A stretch of 40,964 nt of DNA from Desulfobacteraceae bacterium (GTDB taxonomy: Bacteria > Desulfobacterota > Desulfobacteria > Desulfobacterales > Desulfobacteraceae). Under the pieces are notes generated by a model that saw nothing but the letters and a program-made list of their open reading frames with translations, was not told where the DNA came from and did no database searches. Position numbers and translations under genes: made by a program. The stretch is taken from assembly GCA_016743945.1 (NCBI GenBank), contig JADGFI010000046.1, positions 1 through 40,964 on the forward strand, read 5' to 3'. Each line of letters begins with the position of its first letter. Within the stretch, counting starts at the first letter, position 1. Shown one piece after another: positions 32,312 to 40,719 of the stretch.

Positions 32312-33329
32312 TTAACCTTTTTGTCTTGATGATTTACATGTGAATACAAGTCCTGGGAGAAGACCTGCTCCCAGAGTCAAACTAAAATATATGAGTTGTA
32401 AAGATTGGTCCTCTCCGGACAGGAGAAGAAAACAAACACCGGTAAAGGTTATTATGGATGCCGTGAGGTTGGTCAAGGAAACCTGCCGGGTTAAAAAATC
32501 CAAAGAAATCAGTCCGTAGGAAAACAGCCAGACAAGAAAGACTGCCTGTATCCCCGAGCAGAGACCTGGCGGTTTTTAAATGTGGAAGACTGGTTGAAGC
32601 CAGTTTTACCAAGGGAACATGTAGGATGGAAACCATTGCCCAGAGCAGGAACAACACCCCTGTACCACCAATGGTACATACCAGAGGCCCCATCATTTTT
32701 TTTTTGCCTTCCCGGCCTCCGTTTTGATCCAGGGCAAAGGCGCCCAGGTCAAATCCTACCCACAAGACCAGAGCAAGAAAAAGAATGGACCTATCTGGAA
32801 TCAGGAGCCAAGGAGCCACGGCCTGTGTCCCCTGGGTGAAAATACCTGTCAGGATCAATACCAAAAGCCCTGCCACGGTCAGAGCAATAAAAATTACCTG
32901 GGCCTTGAAGCCTATTGGTATACCCGTCAGATGTATCCCCAGAAGTAGACCAAGGAGTAAAAAGGCGAATCCAAAATTGGGAAACCAATGGAAAAAGACT
33001 TCATTAAAGACAAACCCGGATGAGACCAGAATTCCAGTGGACAGAAAAATGGCGGCAAAACCCCTTGTGGTCCATGGCAGATAAACCACAAGCTGCCCTA
33101 AACGTGTCATAAGAAAATCGGTTTCTCTGACTTTTTGGTTCAGGGTTTGGTAATTTGCAGCATGGACGAAAAAAATAACCATGGACCCCAGTATCAGCCA
33201 CAGCGCAGTCCAGCCAGTCTTCCCCACAAGATTTCCCAGCAGAGCCAGGGTATCAGGAGAAAGCATGATGCCCATGGCCCAGGCAATGGGAATTGCTTTG
33301 GTAAAGAATGTGTTGGCGTTAGTTCCCAT
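32312..33329 (-). pseudogene. APC-type amino acid permease with a +1 frameshift
   Basis: The first frame (33329 to 32382) codes about 260 residues of a polytopic transporter (MGTNANTFFTKAIPIAWAMG, with nine or so membrane segments), then loses hydrophobic sense after RSLLGDTG. In the +1 frame the protein continues as GIQAVFLVWLFSYGLISLDF and two further membrane segments to a stop at 32312. The break is at the run of four G (32552-32555); with three G the frame is whole. It may be a recent mutation, a phase-variable tract, or a sequencing error. The start has an AAGGAAA site. The rhodanese gene follows. The substrate is unknown. Confidence 0.75.
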
Positions 33330-34094
33330 GATTTTTCCTTTTGATATGGAAGAATCTCTTGTCCGTTATCTTTTTTGTTATTTCCCTTTCTTCGTCTGGA
33401 TTTCCATTCAGCTCGATTTGCATACAACGAACCATAAAATATACCACGGTGTGGCATAAATCAAGATAAAAAAAATAAGCGAGGCTTACTTTCAATATCT
33501 TTGCGGGGTACTCAAGTATTATTATCTGTATGGAGTATCCAACCGCCGAAATTGTCATGGATATCAAAAGAATACATCACCGGAAATCTGGATTAAAGTT
33601 GATGCCAATCACGCAAGTCCTTTGAGTTTCAGGATTCTAAAAATTTTGTCGGTCACCTTTGATACCGGTATTGAACGGCCCGAAATACTATTCAGTAAAC
33701 CCTTTTTCTGACATTTTTTGAGAATTTGTAAAAAGAGCCATGCCTGTTTCCATTTTCCTGAAATCATTTTTAATATAAAACCCTTCTTTGCCCGGCGATG
33801 CATATAAAATTATATTGCATTCAGGTAAACGTTCCAAAATGTTATTCAATAATTATGTTTCCCAGACCTTTTACAGGTCTTGTTTGTGTCTGGCTGCATC
33901 TATCCCCTATTCTGTTTCATTACCGGTTAATATAGGTAAGCTTGAAAATGAATTATACCCATTTTTGGCAATAAAAAAAAGATGGAGCGGCAAATTGACA
34001 AAGGGGAACTGTAGTCTCTTATTGACAGACCTGCTCTGGCTTACTAAAGAACAAGAAAAGATAAAAGGACAATAACTGACGAGAATTTAGTGAC
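33330..34094. other. Stretch without a confident gene between the permease and azlC
   Basis: This is an AT-rich, fragment-like stretch. A minus frame at 33609-33803 (64 codons, ending GRSIPVSKVTDKIFRILKLK) looks like a C-terminal gene remnant but has no ribosome site and a stop just upstream. A plus frame at 33788-34075 ends 19 bp before azlC (KGNCSLLLTDLLWLTKEQEK at its end) and could be a decayed gene. I cannot name either. Confidence 0.35.
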
Positions 34095-34820
34095 ATGATA
34101 AAACACAAACCAGATTACACAGATACACAAAAGCATTCAAGTCTTTACAAAGGAGCTGTGGCCAATATTCCACTTGCGATCAGTGCCATTACTTATGGTG
34201 GTGTATTAGGTGTGTTGAGCGCTCAAAAAGGGGTGACTTGGGCTGAAATGTCCGCAATGAATATTTTGATGTTTGCTGGTTCAGCACAATTTGTAATGGT
34301 TGACATGTGGCAAGCGCCCCTTTCCGTGATGGCAATAGCCATGTCTGTTTTTATCATTAATTTACGTTACCTGCTTATTGGAGCATCTTTGCAACCAGTT
34401 TTTTCTGGTCACTCATTGTGGCGTAAAGTTTTTTTCATGCATTTAGTCGCAGATGAAAACTGGGCGGTCACCATTGCCGAACATCGAAAATCAGGAACTG
34501 ACCCATTTTTTCTCTTAGGAGGAGGTTTATTGCTTCTCTGTGCCTGGTCTTCAGGAACGCTGGCAGGGAATCTACTTGGCAGCTTTATTATTCAACCAGA
34601 AAGGTATGCACTTGATTTTGCGTTTACCGCTGTATTTGCAGCTTTAACACTAAACCTCTGGAGAGGAAAAAGTGATATTACGCCTTGGTGTGTTTCTATG
34701 ATATTGGCTCTGATTTGTGAAAAATTCTTGCCTGGGAAATGGTATATTGTTGTCGGTGGTATTGGGGGGGCTATCGCCTCAGCACTTATCGATTTTAAAT
34801 CGAAAACTCAATTAGATTAA
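34095..34820 (+). CDS. azlC: Branched-chain amino acid exporter large subunit
   Basis: AzlC works with AzlD to export branched-chain amino acids or analogues. The 241-residue protein starts with a short polar head, then SLYKGAVANIPLAISAITYGGVLGVLSAQKG and FAGSAQFVMVDMW, both characteristic of AzlC (YgaZ) proteins. About seven membrane segments are seen. It is followed after 11 bp by azlD. The composition is AT-richer than the core and the surroundings are remnants, so lateral acquisition is plausible. A regulator is not recognised beside it. Confidence 0.92.
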   Translation: MIKHKPDYTDTQKHSSLYKGAVANIPLAISAITYGGVLGVLSAQKGVTWAEMSAMNILMFAGSAQFVMVDMWQAPLSVMAIAMSVFIINLRYLLIGASLQPVFSGHSLWRKVFFMHLVADENWAVTIAEHRKSGTDPFFLLGGGLLLLCAWSSGTLAGNLLGSFIIQPERYALDFAFTAVFAALTLNLWRGKSDITPWCVSMILALICEKFLPGKWYIVVGGIGGAIASALIDFKSKTQLD

Positions 34821-34831
34821 AAATTAAAAAT

Positions 34832-35143
34832 ATGGAAAACACTCTTTTTATCGAAAACGGATTAATCGCAATATTAGCGGCATCTATCATCACATATGCT
34901 TTCCGTTTTGGTGGCCTGTTATTAGCAGATCATTTACCTCAAACAGGTCCATTGCGCTGTTTTTTTGATGCATTACCAGGGACAATCCTTGTATCACTCG
35001 TCGTCCCAAGTGCAGCGAATTCCGGTTGGCAAGGTCTCATTGGCGTAGCTGCATGTCTTGGAATCTATTTTAAAACAAAAAACCTGCTTTTGACTATGAT
35101 TAGCGGTGTTCTAACGGTTTATTTAATTCGTCTAATTTGCTAA
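34832..35143 (+). CDS. azlD: Branched-chain amino acid exporter small subunit
   Basis: The 103-residue membrane protein has four hydrophobic segments and the AzlD (YgaH) pattern: AASIITYAFRFGGLLLADHLP, and FFDALPGTILVSLVVPSAA. It forms the two-component exporter with AzlC. The start follows azlC by 11 bp, with only a weak ribosome site, so coupled translation is likely. The end is followed by about 150 bp of spacer and a large hairpin. Confidence 0.92.
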   Translation: MENTLFIENGLIAILAASIITYAFRFGGLLLADHLPQTGPLRCFFDALPGTILVSLVVPSAANSGWQGLIGVAACLGIYFKTKNLLLTMISGVLTVYLIRLIC

Positions 35144-35286
35144 TAAAACAAGAGTGATCCTACACAAAAAACTGTAATCGAAGTTAAGGCTCTATGGATA
35201 GCTCCTATTGTATTAGAGGTCAACAATAACTATCCTTGTTGAAAGTATTCAGAGAGAAGAATTCTCAAAAATATCAAAAGAATTGT

Positions 35287-35336
35287 TAACTGATATAAAC
35301 CGGGTTGAATCCAGTGCGACCCAACCCGGTCAGTTA
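35287..35336. repeat. Two-part inverted repeat between azlD and the integrase remnant
   Basis: ACCGGGTTG (35299-35307) and CAACCCGGT (35322-35330) are a perfect 9-bp pair. The outer TAACTG (35287-35292) and CAGTTA (35331-35336) also pair, leaving a 6-nt bulge on one side only. It lacks a T-run. It could be a shared transcription end or a recombination site linked to the adjacent integrase remnant. Confidence 0.5.
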
Positions 35337-35343
35337 TGAGTTA

Positions 35344-35601
35344 TCAATATAAATGATCAATCCATCTGATTGTTTTTGAGTCACTTATTTTGCCAAGATA
35401 CCTTTGGGTAGTTGCAAAATTTGAATGGCGTGACAGCATCTTGCTGACAATTTCAAGCGGTGTGCCGGAACGAGATGCATATGTTGCAGTATGTCTTCGA
35501 AGATCATGTGGCCTGACTTTGATATTCACTAAATTTCCTACCCTTTTACCCGCTTGAAAATATTTCGATTTGATCGTTTGCATCAGATTCTTTTTTGACA
35601 A
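35344..35601 (-). pseudogene. Tyrosine recombinase (phage integrase family), C-terminal remnant
   Basis: The 85-codon frame keeps only the end of a tyrosine recombinase: PHDLRRHTATYASRSG with the second catalytic Arg, LSRHSNFATTQRYLG with the His/Arg region and the nucleophile Tyr of the QRYLG segment. A stop lies a few codons upstream in frame and no N-terminal part is found to the right. An intact enzyme would have 280-400 residues. It marks a past mobile-element insertion between azlCD and the FGE-fold gene. Confidence 0.8.
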
Positions 35602-35729
35602 AATTGTTCTATCAGATTATTCTGTGTTAACTATGACATGAAGGGTTCATTTCTTTTACTAAAACGTAAAAGCATTATGCCAATAGAGCAAACTGATTGT
35701 TAACAAAATGCTTGTTCATGGGAGAAATC

Positions 35730-36764
35730 ATGAAAATAATTCTGTCGGCCTTGTTTATGGCTCTGCTTATCCTTTGTGATTCTTTTGCAGAAAATCAGCC
35801 GAATCTACCGTCAATGATTGAGGAGGCAAGAAGTGGTGATATTGAGGCCATGTGCGACCTTGGAATAACCTATTTTTATGGAAAAGGGACATTGAAAGAT
35901 CCGTTCAAGGCCAAATGCTGGATCAAAAAAGCCTATGACAATGGATCCCATCGGGCAGAAAAGATATGGAATGATCTGGAATTGTGGGCATATTCGGGGA
36001 AATGCGAGGCCTCTTTTGATGATGCAAAACTTCCAAGGTATGCCAGAGGAGATGTCTACAGGGAGCCTGTCACAGGAATCAAATTTGTATTTATCCCCAA
36101 TGGCTGTTTTATAATGGGGTGCCATCCGGTTGCAAAAAAATGTGGAAAAGATGAAATGCCAGTCCACAGGGTCTGTCTTGACGGCTTTTGGATGGGAACC
36201 GTTGAAGTCACCCAGCAGCAGTGGCAGAGAACTATAGGGAGCAACCCTTCCCGATTTTTCGGTAACTCGGACCGCCCGGTCGAAAATGTCTCCTTTGATG
36301 ACATCCTGGAATTTATTCAGATTTTGAATACAAAGACCATAGAAGCGGTTTCCCTGCCCACGGAAGCCCAATGGGAATATGCCTGCAGAAATAGTGGTAA
36401 CGCGGTAAATTTTTCCTGGGGCAATGAATCCTATCGGCCCAATGAAAACTGCGGCACCTGCAATTCAGGTGATTTCCATGGAGAAACCGCTCCTGTCGGC
36501 AGCTTTCCCCCCAATGAGCTCGGCCTGTATGATATGGCCGGTAATGTTAAGGAGTGGTGCCGGGATATATATGATAAAAATGCCTATGCCGGGCATGTAA
36601 AGAAAAATCCGCTTAATGAAGGTAAAGGGTCATCCAGAGTTGTCAGGGGAGGATCATTTACAGACAACACATCAAAGCTCCGGTGCACCGGCCGGGACAA
36701 ATCCATACCCGGCATGAGAAGTGATAATCTGGGATTCCGACTGGTCCTGGAAAGGAAAAATTAA
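35730..36764 (+). CDS. Secreted Sel1-repeat plus formylglycine-generating-enzyme-fold protein
   Basis: From ATG 35730, with GGGAGAAA just before it, the protein has 344 residues. A signal peptide (MKIILSALFMALLILCDSFA) is followed by about one and a half Sel1-like repeats (EARSGDIEAMCDLGITYFYG, then KAKCWIKKAYDNGSHRA). The C-terminal part is an FGE-sulfatase (SUMF1) fold: FIMGCHP, VHRVCLDGFWMGTVEVTQQQW, LPTEAQWEYACR, GLYDMAGNVKEWCRD, and VVRGGSF...LGFRLV. True formylglycine-generating enzymes use two Cys in the last loop; only one (LRCTGR) is seen, so catalysis is doubtful. Such proteins often bind ligands or modify partners in the periplasm. Confidence 0.88.
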   Translation: MKIILSALFMALLILCDSFAENQPNLPSMIEEARSGDIEAMCDLGITYFYGKGTLKDPFKAKCWIKKAYDNGSHRAEKIWNDLELWAYSGKCEASFDDAKLPRYARGDVYREPVTGIKFVFIPNGCFIMGCHPVAKKCGKDEMPVHRVCLDGFWMGTVEVTQQQWQRTIGSNPSRFFGNSDRPVENVSFDDILEFIQILNTKTIEAVSLPTEAQWEYACRNSGNAVNFSWGNESYRPNENCGTCNSGDFHGETAPVGSFPPNELGLYDMAGNVKEWCRDIYDKNAYAGHVKKNPLNEGKGSSRVVRGGSFTDNTSKLRCTGRDKSIPGMRSDNLGFRLVLERKN

Positions 36765-37048
36765 ACCATTTTATGAGAGCCGGATCGATGGCAATGGTTC
36801 AAAGCAATCCCGAACAGGCCAAAAACCTTATTGAAGCATTGGACAAATACCAGATATTTTTATATCCTGCCGGAATTCGAAACTTATTTTAACAGAATAT
36901 TTAACGCATGGTGGTGCAAATTACCTTTGAGTTTCCGGCTTGTATAAAAGTGAAATTCGCCCATCAACTAAATCCAATATACCTTAATATCAAAAGATAT
37001 GGAAATTATTCCATGTCACAATACTGTTATCCACTTATGGGGATTATC
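36765..37048 (+). other. Spacer with a short unassigned frame
   Basis: ATG 36773 opens a 39-codon frame to TAA 36892, with coding-like sequence (SNPEQAKNLIEALDKYQIFL) but no ribosome site. It reads like the tail or middle of a lost gene. The upstream extension of the EcsC frame back to 36908 lacks a ribosome site. Confidence 0.3.
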
Positions 37049-37825
37049 ATGGAATTTCAACAAAAGGATTTGAATGATTTAAAAAAAGCAAAGTTGCTTT
37101 TGGAAAACCCTGGTATTGCAGCAAAATTAACCAATTATATTGGTATACCAATCGAAAAGGGATTTGAATTATTGCCTGATAATTGGAACACAAAAGTTGG
37201 TGAAATTACCCAAGCATCATTATCCAAAGCTGTTCATGCAGCTACTCTTACAATGAAAGACACGCCTGGCGAAGAAGCATCAAATATCTGGCATAAACTG
37301 GCAGTAGCAACAACAGGTGGTATCGGTGGTCTTTTTGGATTGCCTGCAATGACAATAGAGCTACCAATTTCTACAACGATCATGTTACGTTCTCTATCTG
37401 ACATTGCACGAAGTGAAGGAGAAGATATTTTCTCAATTGAATCCAAATTAGCATGTATCGAAGTGTTTGCTTTAGGAGGGGCAACTCAAGATGACGATGC
37501 TTCTGAATCTGGATATTTTACAGTACGTGCCGCATTAGCTCAATCAATCTCACAAGCGGCTAAACATATAGCAGAAAAAGGTTTTGTCGAAGGAACACCT
37601 GCCCTTGTTCGATTAATCATGCAAATTGCAAGTCGCTTTAGTATTCCAGTCACACAGAAAGCTGCTGCACAGGCTATTCCTGCAATCGGTGCAGCCGGTG
37701 GTGCTATTATTAATACATTGTTTATTGATCATTTTCAAAATATGGGACGTGGTCATTTTATAATCCGTCGTCTTGATAGAAAGTATGGATCTGAAATCGT
37801 TGAAAAAACTTACAAAGAAAATTAA
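37049..37825 (+). CDS. EcsC family protein
   Basis: From ATG 37049, with a GGGGAT site, the protein has 258 residues: MEFQQKDLNDLKKAKLLLEN, then a long helical region, the hydrophobic TGGIGGLFGLPAMTIELPIS, FALGGATQDDDASESGYFTVRAAL and the Ala/Gly-rich AIPAIGAAGGAIINTLFIDHFQ. These are the marks of EcsC-domain proteins, of which Bacillus EcsC is the founding member, with no settled function. A longer frame from 36908 is unlikely. Codon use is AT-rich, like azlCD, which fits the accessory character of this region. Confidence 0.85.
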   Translation: MEFQQKDLNDLKKAKLLLENPGIAAKLTNYIGIPIEKGFELLPDNWNTKVGEITQASLSKAVHAATLTMKDTPGEEASNIWHKLAVATTGGIGGLFGLPAMTIELPISTTIMLRSLSDIARSEGEDIFSIESKLACIEVFALGGATQDDDASESGYFTVRAALAQSISQAAKHIAEKGFVEGTPALVRLIMQIASRFSIPVTQKAAAQAIPAIGAAGGAIINTLFIDHFQNMGRGHFIIRRLDRKYGSEIVEKTYKEN

Positions 37826-37941
37826 AATGATCAATAAGTCTTTTGCAGCAAGGTGCAAATATCAATACCACATGTGAGATGCATCAGGTCTGATCGGATA
37901 ATTTTGGTTCAGGAAGGAAAAATTCTATGAAAAAGGGTGCA

Positions 37942-37973
37942 ACCTGTTCTGTCAGGGTCGAGAGAGAACAGGT
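37942..37973. repeat. 9-bp inverted repeat downstream of the EcsC gene
   Basis: ACCTGTTCT (37942-37950) and AGAACAGGT (37965-37973) are perfectly complementary around 14 bases, between the convergent EcsC and TupA-like genes. No T-run follows, so a terminator role is uncertain. Confidence 0.4.
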
Positions 37974-38050
37974 CGCTGGATAATGCTTGCCAAGGAGATG
38001 GGGTTTGTTGAGATCAACAACTTCCTATCATTATTAATAATCGTGTTTTT

Positions 38051-38917
38051 TTAATGGTCGTATTTTTTTGCGTATTGTGCATCATTATACATGCCCTGCC
38101 CATAAAGATTTTTTCCATAATCTCTAATAACTTTCTGTCCTTCATCTGAATTTAGAAAATCAATAAATTGTGAGGCATATCTTTGAGCTTTTGTTGCTCC
38201 TTCAGGTTGACATAGTCCGTGATACGTATTGATCAAATAAGGGTCACCTTTAAAAAGGACCTTGATATTGTCAAGACCGCTTTTGCCAGCTACCCATGTG
38301 GAAGAGTCAGTCATAAAATACCCATTAACTTCATTGGCTTTTTTCAGGGTTGCCATCATAAAGTCTTTTGTTATTACATACCAGTCTCCTGAAGGAGAAA
38401 TCCCTGCTGTTTTCCATATACTCAACTCTTTTTTGTTTGTTCCTGAGTTATCTCCCCTTGAAAGAAATGTTGCTTTTCCACTGGCAATTTTTGCATAGGC
38501 ATCAGCGGCAGATATAGCAGAAGAAATCCCGGCAGGATCATTTTTTGGGCCAACAATATAAAATTCGTTTGAACCGATTAAAGATCGCTTAATTGCCCAT
38601 CCTTCTTTAATGGCTTTTTTTTCTGTATTTGGCGCATGGACCATAATAATATCCACTTTCTTTTCTTTGAGCAGCTTCAAAGATTTACCGGAACCTGCTT
38701 TTACCCAGCACATAGTTGTGTTATGTTTCTTATTAAATACAGTTGCCAGCTCTTTTAACAGCCCCAGTTCCCCTGGACTTCCAGTTGCCAAAGTGAACAC
38801 TTCTCCCATGTCACCATAGGTGGCTTTGCAATTGCACTGAGCAATGGCCAAAGAGGTTATTAACAAGAGAAATATAAGACTTCGCAGGAGATGGTTAAAC
38901 GGATGTAATAATTTCAT
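38051..38917 (-). CDS. Tungstate-type (TupA-like) ABC transporter substrate-binding protein
   Basis: The 288-residue protein from ATG 38917 begins with a signal peptide (RSLIFLLLITSLAIAQ). The mature part has TLATGSPGELGLLKELATVF, VKAGSGKSLKLLKEKKVDIIMVHAP and NEFYIVGPKNDPAGI, the pattern of TupA-like proteins that bind tungstate in the periplasm. Tungsten serves formate dehydrogenases and aldehyde oxidoreductases in anaerobes. The membrane and ATPase partners (TupB, TupC) are not next to it, so it is an orphan here or its partners lie elsewhere. An upstream TTG at 38959 is a possible but poorer start. Confidence 0.8.
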   Translation of the reverse strand: MKLLHPFNHLLRSLIFLLLITSLAIAQCNCKATYGDMGEVFTLATGSPGELGLLKELATVFNKKHNTTMCWVKAGSGKSLKLLKEKKVDIIMVHAPNTEKKAIKEGWAIKRSLIGSNEFYIVGPKNDPAGISSAISAADAYAKIASGKATFLSRGDNSGTNKKELSIWKTAGISPSGDWYVITKDFMMATLKKANEVNGYFMTDSSTWVAGKSGLDNIKVLFKGDPYLINTYHGLCQPEGATKAQRYASQFIDFLNSDEGQKVIRDYGKNLYGQGMYNDAQYAKKYDH

Positions 38918-38959
38918 GGGGTACACTCTTTTTTTATAGTTAGCAATTAATTGATACAA

Positions 38960-39556
38960 TCAAAATTTTATTCAATGGTAAATCGGATTATATGCATGGT
39001 AAGTATTTGTCAACAATAAAAATTTGATATATCTAAATCTACTAATATGAATCAAAAACAACCGATACTAACCAAAAGAACTCCTCAAACTCTTGTGTAG
39101 CTTATACAGAGTTAAGCTACATGTTTTTTAGAAGCGGATTAAAAAAGACATGTGCTGTATACAAATTGAATTATTTATGAAGCCAATAGTTTTTCCAGAA
39201 TAGAAAGATTTAATTCAATTCTATGCGCTAAGGGTATTAACTCCGATCATTTTTACAGATTAAAGTGTATATATATCAAAAAAATTTTGGCAGATTTTAA
39301 AAAATTCTTTCCTGGGGTATGACCAAATTCAAGTTGGTCTCCAATATACTGTAGTGGAAGAATTGGAAATTTAATTTTGGTCTTCCCCATATAATGGAAT
39401 TTTAATCTGAAAATTAAAAGATTATTGATACCATGTTTCCATGGAGAAATTAGATTAAATTTATTCTTTTCTCGTATTATTTGTGAAAAATATATCCTGA
39501 TATTTCAGCCTATTAAAAAACTTTAATTTTTTATGCAAAACTAAGGGTTTCCCTGA
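38960..39556. other. AT-rich gap with RNA-like signals, no protein gene seen
   Basis: No coding frame is supportable. It contains a possible small-RNA unit (39007-39129, listed separately) and a long imperfect inverted repeat, TGGGGTATGACCAAATT (39313-39329) with AATTTTGGTCTTCCCCA (39373-39389), which encloses a further TCCAAT/ATTGGA pair. Together these could fold into a roughly 77-nt rod. Confidence 0.4.
39007..39129 (+). ncRNA. Possible small RNA unit ending in an intrinsic terminator
   Basis: TTGTCA (39007), a 17-base spacer and TATCTA (39030) resemble a promoter. About 60 bases later TGTAGCTTA (39096-39104) and TAAGCTACA (39113-39121) form a perfect 9-bp stem followed by TGTTTTTT. The terminator is clear and no plus-strand gene lies upstream of it, so a transcript of about 85 nt is suggested. 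The promoter is weak and the RNA is inferred. Confidence 0.35.
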
Positions 39557-39585
39557 TTGACAGGTTCAATAAAATCTACTATTAG
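39557..39585 (+). promoter_or_regulatory. Promoter of the PEP-CTERM gene
   Basis: TTGACA (39557-39562), a 17-base spacer and TATTAG (39580-39585) form a near-consensus sigma-70 promoter. It gives a leader of about 130 nt. Confidence 0.6.
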
Positions 39586-39599
39586 GAAGTCATTCTCAC

Positions 39600-39656
39600 T
39601 CAATCTGTTCACTACCTATACAACTGTTCACGAACCATTCTAATCAATCTGTTCTC
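39600..39656 (+). repeat. Direct repeats in the PEP-CTERM leader
   Basis: TCAATCTGTTC occurs at 39600-39610 and 39644-39654, and CTGTTCAC/CTGTTCTC occurs three times (39605, 39624, 39649). They lie just after the promoter and could bind a regulator. Confidence 0.5.
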
Positions 39657-39726
39657 AAAAAAATCAAACCAGGGGCTTCATGGTGATTGCTCAGGTTGCC
39701 CTTATCATTCAAAAGGAGGGAAATAA

Positions 39727-40377
39727 ATGAAAAAAGCCTTTTTTTTAACTACGATTTTATTTATGTTCAGCTGTGTTTCGATAGCCCAGGCTGATATGAT
39801 GCAAGTCTCTTGGACTGGTATAATTAGTAATATGAGACCTCAACAGGAATATAGGTATGGCTTGAACATTGGCGACGCAGTATCAATCTATGCAGTTTAT
39901 GATGATAGTAGCACTGAAATGCACGAATACGATAATAATGGGTTAACAGATACATTCGACTTGAGCACTTACCCCAACGCCGTTTTTCTATCTGATGCAA
40001 TTCTATCTTTCAGTGATAATTTGAACGATTTCATTGAAAATACGAATGGCTTTTCTCAAGGATATACGTCTTGGTCTTGGGTTTACAAATCAACTCCTAC
40101 GGGGCGTTTAAATGTACTTGCAAGGTTATCTACAGTTAGTGTTACTCTGAGTTCTGATGGTCCTTCCAATGGATTAATTAATAATGAAGAAGCAAATTGT
40201 GGCATTTCCGGATACCTCTCTGATGGTAGGTATAATCCCATCTTTTTTTCAAGCTTAACCTATTCTGTTGCCCCTTACAGCTCTGATCAACAACCAATAC
40301 CCGAACCAACAACAATGCTACTCTTTGGTCTTGGGTTTTTAGGCGTTGCAGGAGTCAGCAGAAGAAAAAATATTTAA
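39727..40377 (+). CDS. PEP-CTERM sorting-domain protein
   Basis: The 216-residue secreted protein has an N-terminal signal peptide (MKKAFFLTTILFMFSCVSIA, cut near AQA-D). It ends with the PEP-CTERM tripartite tail: PIPEPT, a hydrophobic segment TMLLFGLGFLGVAGV, and a basic end SRRKNI. Exosortases recognise this tail and link or release the protein at the cell surface. The middle (about 24-190) is a low-complexity, Ser/Thr/Asn-rich, beta-type domain without a family I recognise. AAGGAGGG precedes the start by seven bases, and a promoter and a terminator make it a clean single gene. No exosortase gene is in the window. Confidence 0.92.
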   Translation: MKKAFFLTTILFMFSCVSIAQADMMQVSWTGIISNMRPQQEYRYGLNIGDAVSIYAVYDDSSTEMHEYDNNGLTDTFDLSTYPNAVFLSDAILSFSDNLNDFIENTNGFSQGYTSWSWVYKSTPTGRLNVLARLSTVSVTLSSDGPSNGLINNEEANCGISGYLSDGRYNPIFFSSLTYSVAPYSSDQQPIPEPTTMLLFGLGFLGVAGVSRRKNI

Positions 40378-40386
40378 ATCAGCATT

Positions 40387-40421
40387 AAAGGCAAGACTAT
40401 TGATTTAGTCCTTGCCTTTTT
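40387..40421 (+). terminator. Intrinsic terminator of the PEP-CTERM gene
   Basis: AAAGGCAAGACTA and TAGTCCTTGCCTTT pair with one bulge around a short loop and run into TTTTT, ten bases after the stop. Confidence 0.85.
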
Positions 40422-40436
40422 ATTTGAATCACACAG

Positions 40437-40562
40437 TTACTCTTTGAATTCAGATTCAATTATATGAGCGTAGGCATCACTTCCGGCCACTCTTCGAGAA
40501 TGGTTTTTATAAAGTACCAGAAGGAAATCAACCCCTTTTTTCTCTTTTATTTTTAGGCCAGA
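40437..40562 (-). pseudogene. C-terminal gene remnant, unassigned
   Basis: A 42-codon minus frame bounded by stops reads EKKGVDFLLVLYKNHSRRVA and GSDAYAHIIESEFKE. The sequence looks like a true protein end but has no start or ribosome site. The family is not recognised. It is probably the tail of a decayed gene. Confidence 0.35.
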
Positions 40563-40719
40563 TTACACCTCTCCGATCCTTGTCGGTTTTTTTAACATGC
40601 ATGAAACCGGCTTGCTTTTTTTAATCATAGACTCTCAAAATTCTGCTTTTATGGTGGAATCCCATGTCCCTTATGTCCAATTTTGGCATATTGGTATAAC
40701 AAGATTTCTCAATGTAATT

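Noticed and set aside
33319..33567. 82-codon minus-strand frame before the permease
   Set aside because: It overlaps the permease start and ribosome site and has no family resemblance.
33788..34075. 95-codon plus-strand frame before azlC
   Set aside because: Composition is mixed, the first third looks non-coding, and no good ribosome site is seen; kept only as a note in the gap entry.
35287..35336. Integron attC site between azlD and the integrase remnant
   Set aside because: The paired arms look attractive beside a recombinase, but the conserved GTTRRRY/RYYYAAC ends are not present and the remnant is not IntI-like.
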